Part shown: in pieces, positions 6,746 to 14,734 of the stretch
How positions within the stretch are numbered: the stretch's first letter is position 1
Layout: each line of letters starts with the position of its first letter
Assembly (NCBI GenBank): GCA_017608725.1
Contig: JAFCFG010000008.1
Span: forward strand, 1-17,247
DNA length: 17,247 nucleotides
Direction of reading: 5' to 3'
From: Candidatus Iainarchaeum sp.
GTDB lineage: Archaea; Iainarchaeota; Iainarchaeia; Iainarchaeales; GCA-2688035
Notes under the pieces: generated by a model
What the model saw: only the letters and a program-made list of their open reading frames with translations
Databases searched by the model: none
What the model was told of the DNA's origin: nothing
Translations under genes and position numbers: made by a program

Positions 6746-7816
6746 TCAAAAGACCAAAAAGCAGAGGATTGCATCAGAACAGGCCAATGAAAGCAATACG
6801 CCAATGAAAAGAATTGGCGCAAATGGAATGGTTTCCTGCACCAAAAGGCCGTGGAACTTGACCTTGCCTTCTCTCCTTGCCTCTTTAAGCAAGGCGATGT
6901 TCTCCTCGCTAATGCCCTTTACAGAAAGGTCAAAAACATAGTTTGTTTTGATGTCCTGCAAAACATTTACCAGGGAGGGGAAGAAAAGCTTCTTTTTCTC
7001 CAAAAAACCATCTTGCTCATAGACTCCCTCCAACAAAACCATGCCTGGTTTTAATTCATCAATCTTCTTTCTTGTCCCAAAGGAAAAGAAGCCAAGGTGC
7101 AGAACAAAAAAGCGGAGGAAAAGCATTATTAGAAGAATCAGCAGAAAATTTAGAACAAACTCAGGTTGAGCTGCTTCCCCAAAGCGCAGCCAAAGGAAAA
7201 CAGCCGCAACAACCGCCATTACAAGAACAAATTTTCTTGGAAAAATGACCTCAACAGCTGCAACAAAAAAGAACAAAAGCAAAACTATTATGAAGAAATC
7301 AAGCGGGATATTCAAGGCAGAAAAAAGCAGGGCCAAAAGCCAATAAAAGGCAAATAAAATTATTGCAATGCTTGCAATTGTCTTTGGATGCAAAGTGCTC
7401 TTTAATGCAACCAGCTTCTGCTGCATGCTTGTTTTAATCAGAGCAAAGAGGAAAAGGCCAAAAAATGCAGGAATGAATGCATTCAAAATAATCGAAAAGG
7501 ACGGGAAGAAAACAAACTGGTGATTGTAAAAACTTGACGGGAAAAGCAATGCAAGCGCAAGGAACAGCTTGCTGTCAGCAGCACTCCAAAGCCTGCCCAG
7601 AAACAGGACAAACCCAAAAAGGAATGCAAACAGGCCATTTATCAAAAAAAGATTCCAGTTTCCCTGATTCAAGTAATTCAAAACAAACCCAACAAAGATT
7701 GCTGGAAAAACCTCCTTGTTTGGGATCTTGCCAAAGCGCAGGTCAGTGTAAGCACTGGAAAGGCCAACCAAGGCAATGGCAATGAAATTCAGGGCAACAA
7801 TGCCTGGAAAAACCAT
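6746..7816 (-). CDS. Archaeal A24 prepilin peptidase (class III signal peptidase family)
   Basis: A 356-aa polytopic membrane protease starting at ATG 7816; GTGAT about 8 bases upstream is a plausible ribosome-binding site. A TTG two codons earlier (7822) is possible but less likely. Seen (numbering from the ATG): a hydrophobic N-terminus, then YTDLRFGKIPN with the first catalytic Asp (D25) and the IPN motif, then WSAADSKLFLALALL with the second Asp (D81). The family's GxGD-type motif is usually GGAD or GAGD; here it is SAAD, with the Asp kept and the Gly lost. Several more membrane segments follow. A soluble stretch contains LKPGMVLLEG and KGISEENIALLKEARREGK, then IPFAPILFIGVLLSL, the C-terminal pattern of archaeal type II A24 enzymes. 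These proteases cut the leader of archaellins, pilins and sugar-binding pseudopilins at the membrane. No pilin gene is visible here. It begins 9 bp after the giant surface-protein gene, so the two are probably co-transcribed. Confidence 0.88.
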   Translation of the reverse strand: MVFPGIVALNFIAIALVGLSSAYTDLRFGKIPNKEVFPAIFVGFVLNYLNQGNWNLFLINGLFAFLFGFVLFLGRLWSAADSKLFLALALLFPSSFYNHQFVFFPSFSIILNAFIPAFFGLFLFALIKTSMQQKLVALKSTLHPKTIASIAIILFAFYWLLALLFSALNIPLDFFIIVLLLFFFVAAVEVIFPRKFVLVMAVVAAVFLWLRFGEAAQPEFVLNFLLILLIMLFLRFFVLHLGFFSFGTRKKIDELKPGMVLLEGVYEQDGFLEKKKLFFPSLVNVLQDIKTNYVFDLSVKGISEENIALLKEARREGKVKFHGLLVQETIPFAPILFIGVLLSLACSDAILCFLVF

Positions 7817-7825
7817 AATCAAAAA

Positions 7826-10800
7826 TCACTGGCCAATGCTAACAGTGCAGGCCAAATCCGTTTCCCAATCCAATGGCCCGGCAAGCTTCTGCTTTACTCC
7901 ATCAAGCTGTGAGAGAACCTTCTGCGGGTTCCACCAGAATTTAATGCTATCCTGGCCTGTTGTAACACAAACATATTCTTCCCCGACCAAATCAATGACA
8001 TCCTGCACTGAAGATATCTGCTCTGCCCTGTTTCTGTGGCTTAGGCTTACCAGGCCACCTGCAAGCGTGCTCTCGTAAGGGGAGTAGAACTGGCTGTTGT
8101 TCCTGCAACCGGGATTCAACACAATGTTTTCAGTATAGGGGACAAAGAAGATTGATTCATAGTAAAGTTTTTGGTTGGGGTCAGCATTGAAGAAGCTATA
8201 GCCATAGCTGTTTGGTTCAGTGGCAAAAGCGCAGCTGGTGCTGTCAGCCTTGTTATCCTGCCACCTGAAAGGCAAGGGCGAACCAGAAAAATCTTTGCAT
8301 GTAGCTGTGCTTTCCCTCATTGTACTTCCAGAACCAGTCCACTGGTTCATAAAGCCCTGTGCCGGCGACTCAATTGCTTCCCCTGCCTTGGTTAAATAGT
8401 AATAGGCCTCAACCCTGCCATCTGCTTCAGGCTGCATGGCCATCAGGACAGGCGTTGCAAATGACGGCGCAAATTTGATATTGCTCAAATCGCCTGCAAT
8501 TTCCAAAATCATGCCCTTGTTATCAAAGTTAACTGCCTTGAAATCAGAGACATTCTCTGTTGCAACTGGCAAAGCACCGCTGTCAGAGTCTGTTGCAACA
8601 AATTCACGTGCAAGGGCATTGGTTAAGGCAATTGTTCCAGACTGGTTATTGAATTGAATGCCATAGCCAAGCCTGTCATAGGAGCCATCTGATTGAAGGC
8701 CAAGGTTGCCGTTGAAAGGCAGGTAATAGAACGGGCTGTCGATTACAGGTTCCCGCAGTTTTCTAAATTTAATGGTTATGGTTTCAGTTAGGTTCTCTCC
8801 AGGGAGGTCAACGAAGAAATCAAATTGGTTGCTTTCAAAGCCAATGAAAACCTCGTAAAGGCCTGCTTCAATCTCAGCTGGCTCTTCTTCACTGCCATCA
8901 GGCATTAAGCGCTTGAAGTGCATGTGTTCAGGACTTTGGAAGTAATCGCCCCAGGGATAGCCAGCATCATGCAGATTTGGCAGCTGGCTCCAGGCCATTG
9001 TGGTGTAATGGGTTACGAAATCGTTTCTGAAATCTGGGCTGAAGGTGTCTTGCACCAGATATGCATTGAAATGCCTCAGGTTCTGCACTTCCCGGCTTCT
9101 GGCAGGGTCGGCAATGCCCTCTGCAGCAATCTGCCTTATTTTCTCAAGCCTTTTGATGAGAAGGATACTAAACTGGGCCGGGTCACAATAAATGTAATCA
9201 GGGTTGCTTGCATCGCAGGCATCAATAGCTATGCTATTCCAATCCCAATTGAGCAAAACCCTTGGCTTTGCAATAGCGCCTGTTTTACCGCTAAGGCCCC
9301 CATAGCCTGCGCAGCCCCTCTGCTCTGCTCCAACAAGCCTGATGTGGAATATCTCGCTGCCGGTTACCTTTTCCTCACCAAAAGAGCTGGTTACTGCAAT
9401 CACACGCAGTTGAGCTGGGTCTCCAAACCTTTTCTCAGTAAATGCTGTCCTTGAATCATCAAAGTATGTTGTAACAGCATCGCTGTCATCCCTTATTTCG
9501 TATTCAACCGCTTGGCCAGGAGAATCAGGCAATAAAATAAGCTCCTCGGGGATCTCAAAACCGTTTCTCGGCTCACCCGGCTCAATGCGACTAGTGCCTA
9601 AAGACGTGGAAGGGCTTCCAACTGCTTCCCTCTTAAAAGAATGCAAGTCAACAGCTGTAACAACGATGTCAACAGGGGTTTCGGCTAGATTGCTGCGATT
9701 GATTAAAGCAACTGCTTCAACTGCCATTGCATTCTCCAGATTGAAATCAACTGCATAGCCATCAGGCTCTGGTTCAATATCAAACCTTGTACTTGAAGTA
9801 TGCCATTGCCCTTCTGCAAAGTACTTTATTGACAAAACCTTTTTCTGGGAAATGGTCGGACTATCAACACTTATGTTATTAATTTCCAAAGGAGTGGGGC
9901 TGCCCACCTCACTCAGGGCTGTGGCAAGGTTTGCATCAGGATTGTTGTAAATATTAAAGCCATCAGTTGAAAGAACAAGCATCTGGTTTGGCTCTATTGT
10001 TTGGCTACCGGAACCGGCAAGCAGCCTTACTTTCTCAACCCATTCCTTCCAAACTGTTTGATGCAGAGTCCAATTGAACTCAACGCCCTGGCTTGGCAGG
10101 CCGCTTCCAAGAACAGTGTCCTCTACCTCAATCAGGGCATAGGTTTCTCCAACCAGGTTGTTGTTCTCTAAAGTGAAATCAATTTTGCCAACGCTTGGAT
10201 TGTTTGGGTCTGCATGGTTTGGGTCTGCATTAAGGTACTGCCATTTTATCTGGCTTAGCTTTGTCCCTTCTCCCTCTACCTCTAGCTTTATCTTGTCTGC
10301 CCGGGTTAAAGCAGCATAGGGCTGGACAGTTTGGCCTGCCATATAGCTTCCTCCGGGAACAGTGCCCTGGATGCTGCAGGCAATAAGAGGGTCTTCAATT
10401 CCCTTCAAATTGTTGTTGCAAACATTGTGCTGGGCTTGCCAGGTTGGCAGCCAGGGATCACTGGGGATGTCGCTTGCTACAGTGGCATCTGGCGGATGGT
10501 AAGTGTCTGTATCAATCCAGCCCTGATTGTCAACAACAGGGAAGGGGCTTTCAAGAGGGTAAACCGCGCCTCTGGTTTCCTCACCGGCTTCAGCCCCAGT
10601 ATATGGCACCATTGCAGTTAAGTTAAGCCAGTCGTTTTGGCCTCTGAAGAACCTGGCCCAAAGCCTGTGCCTTGCATTGCCAAAATGCTGTTCGTCTGTC
10701 ATAAAGACATCAACCCACTGCAGTGTTACAAAGCCGCCGCCATTGGAAACTGTGAATATCGGGGGTTCGCCGGGCTGCAAGGGCATTGAAGCAAAGGTAA

Positions 10801-13800
10801 ACTGCCTTGTTTTCACTTCAGGCGGCGACAAAGTGCCTGGACCATAATCCAGGCCAAAGATTTCCTCGCTTGCTGCATGCACATATCTCTTTCTTACCTC
10901 TGGCAAAAGTTCATCCTCAATGTAGGCAAAGCACTGGTTGTAGACCAGGCCCTCTGATGGATTGGATGATATGTTGTAGGTTGTCTTCATTTTCTCAAGG
11001 TTGTTTGGGTCAGATGGGTCAGCCAGCCTGAAGCACAGCGCCGGGTTGCTGTCATTTACAAACACTGTTATTCTCTGCAATGGCCCTTTAACATCGCCCT
11101 GGTCTGAATTGAATTTAGCATACAGGTAGATCGGGTACTCGCCAATTCCAAGCGGCGGGTCTTGCATTTCCGGGTCCTTTCTGGCCCAAACCTCAACAGT
11201 GCTTCGCTCGGTTGACCCCAAATCCAAATAGTTGGTGCTTAAATCAAGCTCTGATTCAAGCCATACCCCAACTTGGTCAGAGCACTCAATTGTTTCAACA
11301 ATGAAATTTGCACTGTTCGCCAAATGCCTGTCAACTGCTACTGACTCCAGCTCTTGGCCATCGGTTGTTTTGAGGGATATGCATTCATAGTCCGGGCTTG
11401 GGATAACCTGCGGTGGCTTGACTGCTATTGTGTGCTCCAGAGGGCTGTAGCCAGCTGCTGTAACCTTGATTTTTATGCTGTTAATGCCCCTTATGCCTGG
11501 AAGAGAAAGGAAGGAGAAGCGGCCATCTTTATCAGTGTATGGGTTGTCAGCTGGTACTGGCTGAGCATAACCCGGTATAATTGCTGTAACATGGGCCCCC
11601 TCAATTTTAATATCCTGGTTCGTTTCATCAACAACCTGGCCATCAAGCCTGGGCATTCCAATGTCAGAGATAGACTCAGGCAAGCCAATTATTCTCATCC
11701 TGTTTCCTGTTGCAACAGTGAAGAAAAGGGTTTCCTCGTCAAGGAGCATGTTGTCAGCAGCATTTCGCAATTCAAGTAAAAGCTCTGTTGTTGAACCAGC
11801 TGTTTCAAGAGTTGGGGTGAACTGCAGGTCCTCCCAACTTGAAGAGAAGAGCTCTGTCCTGTTTGGGAAATGCATTGGGCTTTGAGGGAAAATATTGTTT
11901 ATTTTGGTGGCTGTACCCCTTCCAGTAAAGGACATTATTGCAGGATTTTTGGTTTCAACACTCAAATGTGCATCAAGGTCTCTTCCACTGTTGTTGTAAA
12001 TCCTATAACCCAAAGCATAGTCTGCACTTACAACCAATTCATAGGGAGTTTCCGGGGTTTCCGGGCTTAGAGAAACGACTGGCTGGTCTGGTATATCCAC
12101 CCTTTGAATTGTAAAGTCCCAGGCAAAGTCTTCTCTTTGGGTTAGCCTCTCACCTATCTTAAATATGAAGACCTTTTCTTCTGTTGCAATGGTGTTGCCA
12201 GCAGCATTTGCCTTTGCCCTGTAGTAAAACCGCAATTCCGCGCCTGGGGCCAAACCAGGCTCTATTGCAAACTCTACTGTAAGGTACAGCAAACGATTGC
12301 CTCTTACTGTGTTGTAATAGGTGCTTGCCTGCTTTGCGTTCTCTGTTACCTCGCAGTTGGCCGGAGCTGTAAAGGGATCGGCCTTGTTTCCGTTCCAGCA
12401 GTTGTACAATAGAACAGCGTTTGAGTTGGGGGCCCAATCTGTTTTTGCATCCCTTACCATAATGCCATAACCTTCAGAGGGCATTGTGAGTTCGCTGTCC
12501 GGCCCAACCCTAATGTGGTGCACCATGCCGGTGTACTCAACGTCCTCATCCAAAACCAATACAAAGTTGCCATAGTATGTTTTGATTCCATCTGCAGCAG
12601 ATTGGATGCTTGTAGGTTGGCTTTGGCATTCGGTGCTGTAGCTTAGCGTGTTGCAGAACCCAACAAACTCTGCCCTAAGCGTTTTGGGGGGTTCAAAAGC
12701 TCTTTTAGGCCATAAGTCAATGCTAACCCTTGTTTTGCCCTTTACTATGTCAATAAGCCTGGGGGCCCCAGTGGCAATGTAGCCCTCTTTGCTTGCCTCA
12801 ACAAAAACAAATCTGTCAGCCTTTATGCTGCCACTCAGGCACTTTCCTGTGCTATCAGTTGTACAGCTTGACAGGACATTGTTGTCAGTGCTGTCTATGA
12901 ATTGTACCAACGCGCCCTCCATCCTTTGCTTCGGGCTTAGCTCGGCATCGTAAACAGTTACTTCAACCTGGCCTTCACCAATTACCACAGTTACATTCAG
13001 AACAATTGTTCCAGCAGGGGCAAGGTCTTTGTTTTCGCTGCTGCCCTCTGCTATTTCCCGGCTATCCTTTGCCCTTGCAAAATAAGTGGATGGGGCAAGG
13101 TTTACGAACAGGGTGTTGCCGTCTGCTCCTGTTTTCCTTTCATTGTAATTATTCAACGGAATTTCAGGGTAGGAGCTGTCGTAAAGCCAGACGCTGGCAT
13201 TCTCTAAGGGGGCTGCATCCTCGTCAAATACCCTTACAATTGCCTTGCCGCTGTTTTCTGCTGTTGCCCTTGTTAGGGCAATCCTTATTGGGTCATTGGA
13301 GTTTTCCTGCCTTAGGGGAATGTTTGGCTTTATTAGCGTAATGTAATTTGAATGGGTTATTACCGCTAGGTAGAAGCTGTTGTCATCGTTTACATGCCTT
13401 TCAACTATTCCGTTTGCATTGCTTACCTTTGAGTCAATTGGAAGGCCATCCTGGTAGAGAATAACCCTTGCGTTTGCAACCTTTATGTCAGTGCCCCTCT
13501 CAATCAATTGGATTAGGATTTTCTTTCCTTGCCCTGGAGGGCTTGCCGGAGGCAAGGTTAATGAAACATACGTTGTTTCGCCGGCTGTTACAATAACGGC
13601 TGTTTTTTGGACTGTTCTGCCGTCAGCTGCTGAAGCGGTGACAGAGTAAGTGCCTGGTTCAACAGCTGAAAAGGAAAGTGTTCCAGACGAAGACGTTGAG
13701 GAGGAATCAACAACTGCTGTTGTTGCACTCTCAATTAGCCTTACAACCACGTTTGGAGCAAAAGTTCCGTCACTGTTTCTTACTGTTACGTGGACAGTGC

Positions 13801-14536
13801 CCACTGTGTCAATTGTGTTTGGGTAGAGAGTAATATAATTAATAGCGCTTGCAATTGTCTTGCTCTTGCTTTCATAGCCATCTGATGAAGCAGTTGCCCT
13901 CAATGTTGGGCAGTTTGTTGGCTGGATTACCCTGAATTCTGCTGGTTCTCCCGGCATGTTTTCCTGGGGCAGTGGCGCTTCTGCAGCATTGCTGCAGCTG
14001 TAGGCTACTCTTACCCTGACATTCATCAGCTGGTTTGTTGGGCCGTCAACAACCTTTATTACCCTCTCAACCGGTTCAAATGTGCTGGTTATGCCTGTTA
14101 GGGTAATGGTTGTTGTTTCGTCAGCTGAAAGGTAAACAGATGCTGCAAGTGTTATGTAACCGGGCTTTGAAAATATGGCACTTGTTTGCACTTCCTCTGC
14201 TGGAATCTCAAGGATTGTTTCACCCCACTCGTCTGTTGAAAACAAGTGGTTTTCATCCGCCATTAGCAGGTTTATTGAAACACCGGGTACTGGATTGCCG
14301 TCCTGGTCAATTACACTTATTGTTGCATTAAACAGGGCAGTTGGCATTGTTAGTAGAAAAAACAGAAGAATAAGGCAAACGATTAATAGAATGAATAGCA
14401 GGAAGGAGGGCACAACCCTGTCAATCGGGTCAATCACCTTGTATATTGGGACATACTGGTTTATTTTGTCCAGAACAGCATAATATTTGTCTTCAAGGGC
14501 AAAATAACCGCTTTTAAAAGAATCAACAATTGACAT
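7826..14536 (-). CDS. Giant membrane-anchored surface protein with carboxypeptidase-regulatory-like domains (2236 aa)
   Basis: N-terminus 1-41 is charged; 42-65 (VPSFLLFILLIVCLILLFFL) is a single membrane segment, and all the rest is probably outside. After it come about six consecutive beta-sandwich domains of 75-90 residues at about 71-148, 157-238, 247-328, 338-421, 431-518 and 523-609. Examples are ISVIDQDGNPVPGVSINL and VTVRNSDGTFAPNVVVRL, with D-x-x-G turns such as STDEWGE and GADGNT: the carboxypeptidase-regulatory/Cna-B-like pattern. A seventh lies near 960-1045 (LDGQVVDETNQDIKIEGAHV, TDKDGRFSFLSLPG). Most of 1050-2236 is unrecognised, Cys-containing and rich in aromatic and acidic residues, without a second membrane segment. 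A 15-bp in-frame tandem at 10202-10230 encodes NADPNHADPN. No enzymatic motif is seen; adhesion or cell-envelope structure is inferred. A peptidase gene follows after 9 bp. Start: first ATG after a T-rich intergenic stretch, with only a weak ribosome site. Confidence 0.85.
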   Translation of the reverse strand: MSIVDSFKSGYFALEDKYYAVLDKINQYVPIYKVIDPIDRVVPSFLLFILLIVCLILLFFLLTMPTALFNATISVIDQDGNPVPGVSINLLMADENHLFSTDEWGETILEIPAEEVQTSAIFSKPGYITLAASVYLSADETTTITLTGITSTFEPVERVIKVVDGPTNQLMNVRVRVAYSCSNAAEAPLPQENMPGEPAEFRVIQPTNCPTLRATASSDGYESKSKTIASAINYITLYPNTIDTVGTVHVTVRNSDGTFAPNVVVRLIESATTAVVDSSSTSSSGTLSFSAVEPGTYSVTASAADGRTVQKTAVIVTAGETTYVSLTLPPASPPGQGKKILIQLIERGTDIKVANARVILYQDGLPIDSKVSNANGIVERHVNDDNSFYLAVITHSNYITLIKPNIPLRQENSNDPIRIALTRATAENSGKAIVRVFDEDAAPLENASVWLYDSSYPEIPLNNYNERKTGADGNTLFVNLAPSTYFARAKDSREIAEGSSENKDLAPAGTIVLNVTVVIGEGQVEVTVYDAELSPKQRMEGALVQFIDSTDNNVLSSCTTDSTGKCLSGSIKADRFVFVEASKEGYIATGAPRLIDIVKGKTRVSIDLWPKRAFEPPKTLRAEFVGFCNTLSYSTECQSQPTSIQSAADGIKTYYGNFVLVLDEDVEYTGMVHHIRVGPDSELTMPSEGYGIMVRDAKTDWAPNSNAVLLYNCWNGNKADPFTAPANCEVTENAKQASTYYNTVRGNRLLYLTVEFAIEPGLAPGAELRFYYRAKANAAGNTIATEEKVFIFKIGERLTQREDFAWDFTIQRVDIPDQPVVSLSPETPETPYELVVSADYALGYRIYNNSGRDLDAHLSVETKNPAIMSFTGRGTATKINNIFPQSPMHFPNRTELFSSSWEDLQFTPTLETAGSTTELLLELRNAADNMLLDEETLFFTVATGNRMRIIGLPESISDIGMPRLDGQVVDETNQDIKIEGAHVTAIIPGYAQPVPADNPYTDKDGRFSFLSLPGIRGINSIKIKVTAAGYSPLEHTIAVKPPQVIPSPDYECISLKTTDGQELESVAVDRHLANSANFIVETIECSDQVGVWLESELDLSTNYLDLGSTERSTVEVWARKDPEMQDPPLGIGEYPIYLYAKFNSDQGDVKGPLQRITVFVNDSNPALCFRLADPSDPNNLEKMKTTYNISSNPSEGLVYNQCFAYIEDELLPEVRKRYVHAASEEIFGLDYGPGTLSPPEVKTRQFTFASMPLQPGEPPIFTVSNGGGFVTLQWVDVFMTDEQHFGNARHRLWARFFRGQNDWLNLTAMVPYTGAEAGEETRGAVYPLESPFPVVDNQGWIDTDTYHPPDATVASDIPSDPWLPTWQAQHNVCNNNLKGIEDPLIACSIQGTVPGGSYMAGQTVQPYAALTRADKIKLEVEGEGTKLSQIKWQYLNADPNHADPNNPSVGKIDFTLENNNLVGETYALIEVEDTVLGSGLPSQGVEFNWTLHQTVWKEWVEKVRLLAGSGSQTIEPNQMLVLSTDGFNIYNNPDANLATALSEVGSPTPLEINNISVDSPTISQKKVLSIKYFAEGQWHTSSTRFDIEPEPDGYAVDFNLENAMAVEAVALINRSNLAETPVDIVVTAVDLHSFKREAVGSPSTSLGTSRIEPGEPRNGFEIPEELILLPDSPGQAVEYEIRDDSDAVTTYFDDSRTAFTEKRFGDPAQLRVIAVTSSFGEEKVTGSEIFHIRLVGAEQRGCAGYGGLSGKTGAIAKPRVLLNWDWNSIAIDACDASNPDYIYCDPAQFSILLIKRLEKIRQIAAEGIADPARSREVQNLRHFNAYLVQDTFSPDFRNDFVTHYTTMAWSQLPNLHDAGYPWGDYFQSPEHMHFKRLMPDGSEEEPAEIEAGLYEVFIGFESNQFDFFVDLPGENLTETITIKFRKLREPVIDSPFYYLPFNGNLGLQSDGSYDRLGYGIQFNNQSGTIALTNALAREFVATDSDSGALPVATENVSDFKAVNFDNKGMILEIAGDLSNIKFAPSFATPVLMAMQPEADGRVEAYYYLTKAGEAIESPAQGFMNQWTGSGSTMRESTATCKDFSGSPLPFRWQDNKADSTSCAFATEPNSYGYSFFNADPNQKLYYESIFFVPYTENIVLNPGCRNNSQFYSPYESTLAGGLVSLSHRNRAEQISSVQDVIDLVGEEYVCVTTGQDSIKFWWNPQKVLSQLDGVKQKLAGPLDWETDLACTVSIGQ

Positions 14537-14578
14537 TTTCCTATAACCCTAATTGCTGTTGCCTCTATTTAGTGCAAT

Positions 14579-14593
14579 TCAATTAATAAAATA
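14579..14593 (-). promoter_or_regulatory. Possible TATA box of the giant-protein gene
   Basis: On the minus strand GTATTTTATTAATTG is centred about 50 bp before the ATG at 14536, which would give a leader of about 25 nt. Composition and position are the only evidence. Confidence 0.3.
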
Positions 14594-14606
14594 CTTTCAG
14601 GCTTAA

Positions 14607-14645
14607 TAAATTTTTGTATTGGGGGTAAATTTTTGTATTAGGGGG
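14607..14645. repeat. Short tandem repeat of 19/20 bp
   Basis: Bases 14607-14625 (taaatttttgtattggggg) and 14626-14645 (the same with one extra a before the g run) are adjacent direct copies between the helicase and giant-protein genes. The second copy overlaps the start of the larger duplication at 14635. Confidence 0.9.
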
Positions 14646-14734
14646 AGAAGAGTCATCTTGTCTTTTTTTTGGCCAATTTCTGCTTTGTGTTAGGGAGGGA
14701 AAAGCTATCTTGTCTTTTGGCCAATTTCTGCTTT
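14635..14734. repeat. Diverged tandem duplication that includes the 3' end of hel308
   Basis: Bases 14635-14686 (52 bp) and 14687-14734 (48 bp) are adjacent imperfect copies. They differ by six substitutions, all transitions, in the first 28 positions and by a 4-T length change; the last 16 bases (ggccaatttctgcttt) match. The second copy contains the last codons and the TAG stop of hel308. The first copy keeps the matching lysine-threonine-arginine codons followed by TGA, so it is a relic of the gene's end. Confidence 0.88.

Noticed and set aside
6700..6822. Longer N-terminus for the HxsD-like protein
   Set aside because: It crosses the TATA-like box and overlaps the peptidase gene end; the residues are low-complexity F/S/N and lie outside the aligned domain.
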